Source of the DNA: Chloroflexota bacterium
Lineage (GTDB): Bacteria; Chloroflexota; UBA6077; JACQUR01
Reading direction: 5' to 3'
Length of the DNA: 7,548 nt
Assembly: GCA_016210245.1 (NCBI GenBank)
Contig: JACQUR010000193.1
Span: 1 to 7,548, forward strand
Part shown: one piece after another, positions 1 through 6,466 of the stretch
How positions within the stretch are numbered: the stretch's first letter is position 1
Layout of the letters: every line of letters begins with the position of its first letter
The notes under the pieces: model-generated
Databases searched by the model: none
What the model was told of the DNA's origin: nothing
Seen by the model: only the letters and a program-made list of their open reading frames with translations
Translations under genes and position numbers: made by a program

Positions 1-1605
1 GCGGCCCAGCGGCCTGTCGCCGCTGCCGCGGCCCTGCTGATGCTCGGCAGCGTGGCCAGCCGCCTGCTGGGGCTGGTGCGCGAGCAGGTGATGGCTGCCC
101 TGTTTGGCGCCACCGGCGGGACCGACGCCTTCGTGGCCGCCTACACCGTCCCCACCACCGTGTACGACCTGCTGGTGGGTGGGGCCATCAGCGCCGCGCT
201 GGTGCCGGTGCTGGTGGACGTGGCGGAGCGGGACGAGCGCTTCTGGCGGCTGGCGAGCGCCCTGCTCACCCTGGCCGGCCTGGCCACGGCAGCCCTGGCG
301 GGCGCGCTGGTGCCCCTGGCCCCACTGCTGCTGGGGCTGCTGGTCCCTGGCTTTGCCAGCTCGCGCCAGGACCTGGCCGTGCTGCTGGTCCAGTTGATGC
401 TGCCGGCGCTGGTGCTCCAGGGGGTGAGCGGCGTGGCCATGGCCGCCCTCTACGCCCGCCAGCGCTTCGCCCTGCCGGCCTTCGGCGCCGCGGTTTTCAA
501 CCTCGGCCTCATCCTGGCCGCGCTGGCCCTCCACGCCCTCCTGGGCGTCACCGCGCTGGTGGTGGGCGTGCTGCTGGGTGCGCTGCTCCAGGCTGCCCTC
601 CAGGTGGCCGGGCTGGCCCGGCTGGGGCTGCGCTTCCGGCCGGCCCTGGACCTGCGCATGCCCGAGGTGCGGACCGCCATCCGCCTGTACGGCCCCGTGG
701 CGGCCGGGATGCTGGTCACCATCGCCGGCGTGATCATCGACCGCAACCTGGCCTCCCGTCTGGAGGAGGGCAGCATGTCGGTCATGCGCTACGCCACCAC
801 CCTGGTGCAATTCCCGCTCGGGCTGGTGGGCATCGCCACCTCCCTGGCGGTGTTGCCCACCCTCTCGCGCCACGCCGCCGCCTTCACGGCCGGCTCCCGC
901 GCCGGCCTGGACGGCTACCGCCAGACCCTCGGCTTCGGCGTACGGCTGGTGCTGCTGCTGATGGTGCCGGCCACGGTCGGGCTGATCGTCTTGAGCGAGC
1001 CAGTGGTGGGCCTGCTGTTCGAGCGAGGCGCGTTCACCACCTACGACACGCTGCGCACCAGCCAGGTCTTTCTGGCCTACGCCCCCCAGATCCCCTTCAC
1101 CGCCCTGGACCAACTGCTGATCGTAGCCTTCTACGCGCGCAAGGACACCCGCACCCCCGTCCTGGTGGGTGTGGGTACGGTGCTCCTGTACCTGGCCGCG
1201 GCGCTGCTGTTGCTGGCCCCGCTGGGCGTGGTCGGGCTCGCCCTGGCCAACGCTCTCCAGAACAGCCTCCACGGCCTGGCGCTGTTCCTGCTGCTCCAGC
1301 GGGCAGTGGGTGGGCTGGCCACCTCGGCCCTGGCAGTCCACCTGCTCAAGCTCGGCCTCGCGGCCGCAGCCATGGGCCTGGCCATCGCCCTGGCCCTGCC
1401 TCTGGGCGCCGGCCTCGCCGGCCCGCTGGCCCGCCTGGCCTTCCTGGCCGCGCTGATGGGGCTGGGCGCAGCGCTCTACCTCGCCCTGCTCGAGTTGCTC
1501 CGCGTGCCTGAGGCGCGCGTGCTGCGCGAGCTGGCTCTGGCGCGGGTGAGGGACGCGGGGACGCGGAGACGCGGAGACGCGGAGACAGAGCGAGGAAGAT
1601 CGTGA
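1..1605 (+). CDS. murJ: MurJ/MviN-family lipid flippase (5' partial)
   Basis: This is an integral membrane protein of the MOP superfamily; MurJ flips lipid II, the peptidoglycan precursor, across the cytoplasmic membrane. The frame is open from base 1, giving 534 residues in view. The first ATG (base 40) falls inside the first membrane helix and has no ribosome site, so the true start is at or before the window edge. Numbering from that ATG, the family N-terminal pattern SRLLGLVRE (7-15) and TDAF (28-31) aligns without gaps to E. coli MurJ with an offset of 10. Hydrophobic segments continue to about residue 490, consistent with the family's 14 helices. E. coli R18, R24 and D39 have counterparts (R8, R14, D29), but R52 and R270 align with Y42 and T254. 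The last 20 or so residues are charged, low-complexity and encoded by an octamer repeat. The family call is firm. The substrate is less sure, given the lost arginines. Confidence 0.9.
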   Translation, partial: AAQRPVAAAAALLMLGSVASRLLGLVREQVMAALFGATGGTDAFVAAYTVPTTVYDLLVGGAISAALVPVLVDVAERDERFWRLASALLTLAGLATAALAGALVPLAPLLLGLLVPGFASSRQDLAVLLVQLMLPALVLQGVSGVAMAALYARQRFALPAFGAAVFNLGLILAALALHALLGVTALVVGVLLGALLQAALQVAGLARLGLRFRPALDLRMPEVRTAIRLYGPVAAGMLVTIAGVIIDRNLASRLEEGSMSVMRYATTLVQFPLGLVGIATSLAVLPTLSRHAAAFTAGSRAGLDGYRQTLGFGVRLVLLLMVPATVGLIVLSEPVVGLLFERGAFTTYDTLRTSQVFLAYAPQIPFTALDQLLIVAFYARKDTRTPVLVGVGTVLLYLAAALLLLAPLGVVGLALANALQNSLHGLALFLLLQRAVGGLATSALAVHLLKLGLAAAAMGLAIALALPLGAGLAGPLARLAFLAALMGLGAALYLALLELLRVPEARVLRELALARVRDAGTRRRGDAETERGRS

Positions 1606-1679
1606 GCGAGGGAGCGACGGACGCAGCCGGACACGAGCGCCAGGACACTCCCTCGCCGCGTCCCCGCGTCCCCCCGTCC
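1551..1679. repeat. Inverted octamer-repeat element across the murJ/Nudix junction
   Basis: The left arm is five 8-bp units: GGACGCGG twice (1551-1566), AGACGCGG twice (1567-1582) and a decayed AGACAGAG (1583-1590). The right arm is the same unit inverted: CCGCGTCC twice (1656-1671) and CCCCGTCC (1672-1679). Bases 1551-1566 and 1656-1671 are perfect reverse complements (16 bp). A further 9-bp stem, 1606-1614 with 1648-1656, nests inside. The whole element is translated: it makes the arginine-rich tail of the MurJ protein and the first 26 or so residues of the Nudix protein. The unit length of 8 is not a multiple of 3, so copy-number changes would shift the frame. The function is unknown. Confidence 0.85.
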
Positions 1680-2450
1680 TTCCTTGTGCTGGCCCGCGGC
1701 TGCTTCCCGCCCGAGCGGGTGGAGGTGTGGTGGGACGAGCGGCCGCGGCCCACCACGCCGGAGCTGGAGGCCAGCATCGAGGCTGCCTGGCAGGCGGCCG
1801 TGCGGCGCGCGCAGCGATGCGGGCTGGAGCTGTACCCCGGCCCACTCTGCCGGCTGGTGGACCACCGCGTCGAGGGGGAACGCCTGCTCCTGACCCTCGG
1901 CCCGACCGACTTCCGCGCCCTGGTGGGCACCAACTGGGCCCAGCCCCACCGCTACCACGAACTGGGGCCAGAGCGCTTCGCTAACGCGGTCGGCGTCTCG
2001 GCCACGCTGCGCACCGCCGACGGGCGACTGCTGGTGGTGCGACGGGGTCGGACCGTGTTCCACCACCCCGGGTGGTACCACGTGCCCAGCGGCCACCTGG
2101 AGCCAGAGGCCCACGGGGCCGACCCCTTCCGCGCCATCCAGGCTGAGCTGCGCGAGGAGGCGGGGGTGGAGGCGCGGGAACTGGAGCGCCTGGTCTGCCG
2201 CGGGCTGGCGCTGGTCGCCGACACCTGCAAGCCGGAGCTGGTGTTCGAGGCCCACACCTCTCTCCCCGCCGGGGCGCTCCTGGCCCGCTTCCAGCCCGGC
2301 GAGAACCAGGCCCTGGTTGCCCTGGCCGATCGCGGGCCGACCCTGCGGCGCTTCCTGACTCGCCACCGGCGGGTGACGCCCGCCGCCCGGGCCTGCCTGC
2401 ACCTCTTTGGCGCTGCGGCCTACGGAGAGGGATGGACTGGCTACGAGTAG
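1602..2450 (+). CDS. Nudix hydrolase with N-terminal domain, NUDT22-like
   Basis: This 282-residue protein likely hydrolyses a nucleoside-diphosphate-linked substrate. The start is GTG, overlapping the murJ stop as GTGA, with GAGGAAG at 1592-1598 as ribosome site; the next in-frame GTG (1686) has no such site. Residues 1-26 are low-complexity and repeat-derived. A domain at about 27-125 ends in PTDFRALVGTNW (101-112), followed by a Nudix fold from about 128. The Nudix box is recognisable but altered: G164 starts it, and AELREEAGV (181-189) keeps the metal-binding glutamates E182, E185 and E186. The usual arginine is A181, and the loop is three residues longer than the canonical 23-residue box. 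The TDF..GTN motif and GHLEPE box recall human NUDT22, a UDP-glucose/UDP-galactose hydrolase; that link is from memory. Cotranscription with murJ would fit a role in sugar-nucleotide or envelope metabolism, but this is inference. The Nudix family call is secure. Confidence 0.85.
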   Translation: MSEGATDAAGHERQDTPSPRPRVPPSFLVLARGCFPPERVEVWWDERPRPTTPELEASIEAAWQAAVRRAQRCGLELYPGPLCRLVDHRVEGERLLLTLGPTDFRALVGTNWAQPHRYHELGPERFANAVGVSATLRTADGRLLVVRRGRTVFHHPGWYHVPSGHLEPEAHGADPFRAIQAELREEAGVEARELERLVCRGLALVADTCKPELVFEAHTSLPAGALLARFQPGENQALVALADRGPTLRRFLTRHRRVTPAARACLHLFGAAAYGEGWTGYE

Positions 2451-2462
2451 TGTATACTCGTA
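2442..2462 (+). promoter_or_regulatory. Predicted padR promoter with overlapping palindromic operator
   Basis: TACGAGTA (2442-2449) and TACTCGTA (2455-2462) form a perfect 8-bp inverted repeat with a 5-bp spacer. Inside it lies TATACT (2453-2458), one base off the sigma70 -10 consensus. I see no convincing -35 box at the right distance, which is common for regulated promoters. Transcription would start near 2465, before the padR ribosome site. A repressor bound here would cover the -10 box, so autoregulation by PadR is the simplest reading. The left arm doubles as the last two codons and stop of the upstream Nudix gene. Assignment of PadR as the binding protein is inference from position. Confidence 0.65.
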
Positions 2463-2474
2463 TGCAGCCAGTGC

Positions 2475-2482
2475 AGAAGGGG
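2475..2482 (+). promoter_or_regulatory. Ribosome binding site that decides the padR start
   Basis: AGAAGGGG ends 11 bases before the TTG at 2494. The alternative in-frame GTG at 2482 overlaps this site and has no purine tract at a workable distance. The upstream TTG at 2407 lies inside the Nudix gene and before the predicted promoter. Confidence 0.5.
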
Positions 2483-2493
2483 TGCGCCCGCCC

Positions 2494-3027
2494 TTGCCCG
2501 TCAAACACGGTCTCCTGGGTCTCCTCGCCCGCCGGCCGCGCTACGGCTACGAGCTCAAGGCGGAGTTCGACCTGCTGAGCGGCGGGTTCTGGGATCTGAA
2601 CGTGGGACAGATCTATTCGACCCTCGAGCGGCTGCTCAAGGACGGTCTGGTGACGCTCGACGAGGGAGACGGTGCTGGCGAGGGGCGCAAGATCTACCGC
2701 CTCACGCCGTCGGGCCAGGCGGAGCTCGACCTCTGGCTCGCCCAGCCACCGCTCAAGCCCCGCCCACTGCGCGACGAGGTCTACGTCCGGCTCGGCCTGC
2801 TCGTCGACCGGGATGTCTCGGCCGCGTTCGACCTGATCGAGACGCAGCGACGGGTCTACCATCTCCAGATGGCCGAGCTGACCCGCCAGAAGCTGGCGCT
2901 GGCCAGGGGACAGCGGGTGGCCGACCTGCGGCGGGAGTTGCTGCTGGACGCGGCGCTCCTGCACGTCGAGGCCGACCTCAAGTGGCTGGACACCTGTGAC
3001 GAGAAACTAAGGAGAGTGCGGATTTGA
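2494..3027 (+). CDS. PadR-family transcriptional regulator
   Basis: This is a 177-residue DNA-binding repressor of the PadR family. Members are dimers that usually control efflux pumps or stress genes and respond to small lipophilic ligands. Starting at TTG 2494 gives MPVKHGLLGLL, the usual family N-terminus. The winged helix-turn-helix covers residues 1-82: the RYGYEL motif at 16-21, the recognition region GQIYSTLERLLKDGLV at 38-53, and the wing to IYRLTPSG at 67-74. The C-terminal helical dimerisation part (about 92-175) is rich in charged heptads and ends in DLKWLDTCDEKL. The final residues VRI and the stop codon are supplied by the downstream heptamer repeat. A palindrome over its own -10 box (2442-2462) suggests self-repression. 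The ABC transporter genes follow on the same strand, the classic arrangement for a PadR-controlled exporter. The inducing ligand cannot be read from sequence. Confidence 0.92.
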   Translation: MPVKHGLLGLLARRPRYGYELKAEFDLLSGGFWDLNVGQIYSTLERLLKDGLVTLDEGDGAGEGRKIYRLTPSGQAELDLWLAQPPLKPRPLRDEVYVRLGLLVDRDVSAAFDLIETQRRVYHLQMAELTRQKLALARGQRVADLRRELLLDAALLHVEADLKWLDTCDEKLRRVRI

Positions 3028-3115
3028 GATTTGAGATTTGAGATTTGAGATTGCAGAGGTGAGAGTGCGGAGTCCAGATTCTCAATCTGCAATCTGCAAT
3101 CTCAAATCTCAAATC
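3012..3115. repeat. Inverted heptamer-repeat element between padR and the ABC genes
   Basis: The left arm is four exact GATTTGA units (3021-3048) followed by GATTGCA (3049-3055). The right arm has the same units inverted (TCTGCAA and TCTCAAA, 3086-3115). Bases 3035-3057 and 3093-3115 are perfect reverse complements over 23 bp, with a 35-base loop. The element is AT-rich and stands out sharply from the GC-rich surroundings. An 11-bp direct repeat, GAGAGTGCGGA, occurs at 3012-3022 and again at 3061-3071. The first unit provides the padR stop codon (3025-3027). In the mRNA the hairpin could act as a processing or stability element between the regulator and transporter cistrons; this is untested. 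Confidence 0.9.
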
Positions 3116-3120
3116 GATCG

Positions 3121-3128
3121 AAGGAGGT
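3121..3128 (+). promoter_or_regulatory. Strong Shine-Dalgarno site of the ABC ATPase gene
   Basis: AAGGAGGT lies 8 bases before the ATG at 3137. It fixes the start there and excludes the in-frame extension from 3038, whose 33 extra codons are mostly heptamer repeat. Confidence 0.85.
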
Positions 3129-3136
3129 CCGAAGCG

Positions 3137-3841
3137 ATGAGCGAGGTGATCGCCCAGATCGAGCGGGTCACCAGGGAATTCAAGCGCGGGGGGAGCGTCG
3201 TCCGCGCGGTCGACGGGATCGACCTGGCCGTCCAGCGCGGCGAGTTCGTCGCGATCATGGGCAAGTCAGGGTCCGGCAAGTCCACCCTCCTGCACCTCAT
3301 GAGCGGCCTGCAGCGCCCGACCCGGGGGCGGGTCGTCCTGCTCGGACACGACCTGGGCAGCCTGTCCGACGATGCCCTGACCCTCCTGCGGCGGCAGCAC
3401 GTCGGCTTCGTCTTCCAGTTCTTCAACCTGCTGCCGACCCTGAGCGCGCTGGAGAACGTCGCCCTGCCGCTCCTGCTCTCGAGCGTGCGCGCGTCCGAGG
3501 CGGCGGGGCGGGCGCGACAGGTGCTGGAGACCGTCGGACTGCAGGAGCGGGCCGACCACAAGCCGGATGAACTGTCGGGCGGCCAGATGCAGCGCGTCGC
3601 CATCGCCCGAGCGCTGGTCAATCGGCCGGCCCTGCTGTTTGCCGACGAGCCGACCGGCAATCTCGACTCCGTCTCGAGCGAGGAGATCCTCACCCTGCTC
3701 AAGACCACGCAGGTCGAGCAGGGCCAGACGATCATCATGGTCACCCACGACGCCAAGGCGGCCGCCTACGGCGACCGGGTCATCACCCTGCGCGACGGCC
3801 GGGTACACGAAGACCTGGCCACCAGGAGCGTGGCCGTATGA
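3137..3841 (+). CDS. ABC transporter ATP-binding protein, MacB/LolD type
   Basis: This 234-residue cytoplasmic ATPase powers the FtsX-type permease encoded next. All nucleotide-binding motifs are intact: Walker A GKSGSGKST at 42-50 (K48), Q-loop glutamine Q94 in FVFQFFNLLP, signature LSGGQ at 146-150, Walker B LLFADE at 166-171 with catalytic E171, D-loop after NLDS, and the switch histidine H204 in MVTHD. The FQFFNLLPTLSALENV stretch and the EPTGNLD motif are typical of the MacB/LolD/FtsE group (type VII transporters), which do mechanical work at the envelope rather than carry substrate through a channel. Its length is normal for the family. The stop codon overlaps the permease start (ATGA), so the two are probably made in a fixed ratio. 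The substrate is unknown; PadR control hints at a toxic compound, antimicrobial peptide or lipid. Confidence 0.95.
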   Translation: MSEVIAQIERVTREFKRGGSVVRAVDGIDLAVQRGEFVAIMGKSGSGKSTLLHLMSGLQRPTRGRVVLLGHDLGSLSDDALTLLRRQHVGFVFQFFNLLPTLSALENVALPLLLSSVRASEAAGRARQVLETVGLQERADHKPDELSGGQMQRVAIARALVNRPALLFADEPTGNLDSVSSEEILTLLKTTQVEQGQTIIMVTHDAKAAAYGDRVITLRDGRVHEDLATRSVAV

Positions 3842-6399
3842 TCGCCCTCTATCGCACCCTGGCCGCCCGCTCTCTGCTGGGCAAGAAGGGCCGCAGCCTG
3901 ATGACCGTGCTCGGCATCGGGCTGGGCGTCACCATGGTGGTCGCGGTCGCGCTCACCAACGGCGCGATCATGGCGAGCTACCAGTCCATGCTCGAAGGCG
4001 TGGCCGGCCGGGCCGACCTGCAGGTGACCGCGAGCGCCGGCCAGGGCTTCCCGATCGAGCTGCTCGACGAGGTGCGGGCCGTCGCGGGGGTGCGGGCGGC
4101 GGTTCCCGCGGTGTCCAGCGGCTCGCCGGTCCTGTTCGGGCAGAAGCAGACGGTCGCCACCATCTACGGCATCGACCCGGGGCAGGATACGCTGATCCGC
4201 GACTACCACCTCACGGCCGGCCAGCTCCCGGCCGGCGACGACGAGCTGGCGGTCAGCGCGGAGTTGGCCGGCGGGCTCGGGCTCCAGCTCGGCGACCGGG
4301 TGAAGCTGCTGGCGACCACGGGCTACAGCGAGCTACAGGTCGTCGGCGTGTTCGAAACCGGCGGCACGGTGCGTGGATCGCTCGGCCCCTTCGGCGCCAT
4401 CCGCCTCGGGCGCGCCCAGCAGCTCTTCGGCAAGGCCGGCAAGCTGGACACGATCGACCTGCTCGTCGCCCCGGGCGCGCGCCCGGAGAGCGTCGAGCAG
4501 GCAATCGGGCAGCGGCTGAACGGGCGGGCGCGCGTCGGAACGCCGCTCGAGCGCTCCCGCGACATGCAGAAGCTGCTCGACTCGATCGTGTTCACGCTCA
4601 CCTTTGCCAGCGCGGTCTCGCTCTTCGCTGGCGCCTTCATTGTCTACACCAACGTGGCCATGGGGGTGGCCGAGCGGCGGCGCGACCTCTCGATCCTGCG
4701 CGCGCTCGGGCTGCGGCGGCGCGAGGCGCTGTGGCTGGTGTTGAGCGAGGCGGCGACGATGGGCCTCGCCGGCGCCGGCCTGGGTCTGCTGTGGGGGTAC
4801 GGGCTCGCCAGCACGATGGCCCAGCAGATGACCGGCCGCTTCCTGGTGGTCTACGGCATCCAGGCGAGCCAGGTGGTGCTGGGCCTGGGGGACGTCGTCG
4901 TCGCCCTGGTGATCGGCCTGGGCGTCTCGGTGTTGGCTGCGTACGGGCCGGCGCGGGAGGCAGTGGCGATCAGCCCGGTCGAGGCGATGCGTCCGGACGA
5001 CGTCCAGGTGAATGGCCAGGAGACTCACGGCCTGGCGCGCGCCCTCGCCGGGCTGGCGCTGATCGCGGCCCCAGCCGCGACGATCTTCGCCACCTGGCCG
5101 CGGGAGGGGATGCTGCCGCTGCCGCTGCTTCGGCTCTGGGGCGCCCTGGCCGCGGCGGTGCTGCTGGGGGTGGTGGTGCTGTTGCCGGTGGCGCTGCCAG
5201 CGGCCAACCGCCGCCTGCTGCGGCCCCTGCAGGTGGCGCTCTTCGGTGTCACGGGGCGGCTCGCCTCCGACAACCTCGTCCGCCAACCGCGGCGGGCGGC
5301 CGCCACCGCCGCGGCGCTGATGGTCAGCCTGATGTTCATGGTCGGCATCGGCGGGATGGGGGTTTCGCAGCAGGCCACGTTCGACCGCTGGTACCAGAAG
5401 GCCGTGGGCTGGGACCTGAACGTCAGCACCTCCTTTGTCGGGATCGGGGCGCAGGTCGAGATGGATCCTGCGCTGGTCAGGACGCTCGAAGCGGTGCCCG
5501 GGGTCAGGCTGGCCAGCCCCCAGAAGATGGGGCGGATCGTGCTGGGTGACGGCGAGCCGGCGTTCCTCCAGGTCTTCGACCACCGGCTGCTGCGCCAGTA
5601 CTCGGAGATGCCGCTCGAGGCCGGGAGCTGGCCGGCGGCGGTCGACGCGCTCGAGCGGGGCGGGGCGAGCCTGATCTCGCCGGCCATCGCCCGCCGACTC
5701 GGCCTGGGGCTGGGAGACACCCTGAAGCTCCCGAGCCCATCCGGCGAGCAGGCGTTCCGGATCGTCGGCATCCTGCAGGACGTGTCCGGTTTCGGCGGCA
5801 CGATCGAGCTGGATCGCCAGGACTACGTGCGCGCCTGGAACGACGAGACGAGCACCAACGTCGCGCTCCTGGTCGCCGATCCAGCCCGCGTCGAGGCGGT
5901 CCGCCAGGCGATCCTCGACCGCCTGGGCAGCTCGACCAACCTGCTGGTCCGCTCCAATCGCGAGTTCTGGCAGGAGCTGCGGGGCTACTACGAGTCGTTC
6001 TACCAACTGATGGACGGGCTCGTGGCGATCGCGATCCTCGTCTCCGGGCTGGCGATTGCCAACACGCTCTTCGCCAGCGTGCTCGAGCGCCGGCGCGAGA
6101 TCGGCATCCTGCGCGCGGTCGGGACGAAGCGGGGCGAGGTGGTCCGGGTGGTCCTGGGCGAGGCGCTGTGTACTGGCCTGGTCGGAGGCAGCCTTGGGAT
6201 CGCCCTCGGCCTCGGGTTGGAAGCGCTGTTCGTGGCCTCGACTGAGTTCATCAGCGGCGCCGCGATGGAACTGGTGGCGCCGTGGCGCCTGCTGGGCATG
6301 GCCGTCGGCGTCGCGCTGCTGCTGGCACCCCTCGTCGGCCTGCTGCCCGCTCGCTGGGCGGCGCGACTCGACGTGGTCGACGCGCTGCGGTACGAGTGA
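3838..6399 (+). CDS. ABC transporter permease with two MacB_PCD/FtsX halves
   Basis: This 853-residue membrane protein partners the ATPase encoded just upstream. It starts at ATG 3838, overlapping the ATPase stop by 4 bp, with AGGAG at 3824-3828. It reads as two related halves. Half one has a membrane helix at about 20-42, an extracytoplasmic MacB-type domain at 45-245, and FtsX helices at about 250-275, 298-322 and 346-370. Two helices follow at about 400-420 and 433-455. Half two repeats the plan: helix 486-508, extracytoplasmic domain 510-720, and helices at about 723-745, 771-797 and 815-838. That gives ten helices. The duplicated cytoplasmic motif after the second helix of each FtsX domain is clear: ERRRDLSILRALG (279-291) and ERRREIGILRAVG (750-762). 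Each half closes with a PAR-led motif (371-385, 837-852). The architecture matches DUF214-type permeases that export or extract lipids, lipoproteins or peptides. The substrate is not identifiable. Confidence 0.93.
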   Translation: MIALYRTLAARSLLGKKGRSLMTVLGIGLGVTMVVAVALTNGAIMASYQSMLEGVAGRADLQVTASAGQGFPIELLDEVRAVAGVRAAVPAVSSGSPVLFGQKQTVATIYGIDPGQDTLIRDYHLTAGQLPAGDDELAVSAELAGGLGLQLGDRVKLLATTGYSELQVVGVFETGGTVRGSLGPFGAIRLGRAQQLFGKAGKLDTIDLLVAPGARPESVEQAIGQRLNGRARVGTPLERSRDMQKLLDSIVFTLTFASAVSLFAGAFIVYTNVAMGVAERRRDLSILRALGLRRREALWLVLSEAATMGLAGAGLGLLWGYGLASTMAQQMTGRFLVVYGIQASQVVLGLGDVVVALVIGLGVSVLAAYGPAREAVAISPVEAMRPDDVQVNGQETHGLARALAGLALIAAPAATIFATWPREGMLPLPLLRLWGALAAAVLLGVVVLLPVALPAANRRLLRPLQVALFGVTGRLASDNLVRQPRRAAATAAALMVSLMFMVGIGGMGVSQQATFDRWYQKAVGWDLNVSTSFVGIGAQVEMDPALVRTLEAVPGVRLASPQKMGRIVLGDGEPAFLQVFDHRLLRQYSEMPLEAGSWPAAVDALERGGASLISPAIARRLGLGLGDTLKLPSPSGEQAFRIVGILQDVSGFGGTIELDRQDYVRAWNDETSTNVALLVADPARVEAVRQAILDRLGSSTNLLVRSNREFWQELRGYYESFYQLMDGLVAIAILVSGLAIANTLFASVLERRREIGILRAVGTKRGEVVRVVLGEALCTGLVGGSLGIALGLGLEALFVASTEFISGAAMELVAPWRLLGMAVGVALLLAPLVGLLPARWAARLDVVDALRYE

Positions 6400-6404
6400 T
6401 GTTC

Positions 6405-6461
6405 AGTGCTCAGCGATCAGCCCTCAGCAGCACCGCTGCTGAGGGCTGATCGCTGAGCACT
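6405..6461. repeat. Perfect hairpin of TCAGCNN heptamers between convergent genes
   Basis: Bases 6405-6430 and 6436-6461 are perfect reverse complements (26 bp) around a 5-base loop. The left arm is built of heptamers, TCAGTGC, TCAGCGA, TCAGCCC and TCAGCAG (6403-6430). It starts 6 bases after the permease stop and ends 5 bases before the stop of the minus-strand gene, so it could end transcription from both sides. There is no long T-run on either strand (only a T/C-rich TTCTCTCTAT on the + side), so a simple intrinsic terminator is not certain. It may mainly block read-through or 3' decay. Confidence 0.85.
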
Positions 6462-6466
6462 TCTCT

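Noticed and set aside
40..1605. ATG at 40 as the true murJ start
   Set aside because: It lies inside the first membrane helix, lacks a ribosome site, and the frame with family-like sequence is open back to base 1.
1981..2964. 327-residue minus-strand frame across the Nudix and padR genes
   Set aside because: It is a GC-driven shadow with proline/arginine/glycine runs and spans two real genes and their promoter.
3021..3115. CRISPR array
   Set aside because: Repeat units are 7 bp with no spacers and are inverted between the arms; no cas gene is present.
3038..3136. N-terminal extension of the ABC ATPase from ATG 3038
   Set aside because: The 33 added codons are heptamer repeat and spacer; a strong AAGGAGGT site and the family N-terminus fix the start at 3137.
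3567..5549. 660-residue plus-strand frame overlapping the ATPase and permease genes
   Set aside because: It is arginine/glycine/alanine-rich without any domain and lies in another frame of two well-supported genes.
4333..6006. 557-residue minus-strand frame opposite the permease gene
   Set aside because: Its translation is low-complexity in H, R, Q, D and E with no motif, as expected for the antisense of GC-rich coding DNA; the plus frame has full FtsX motifs and helices.
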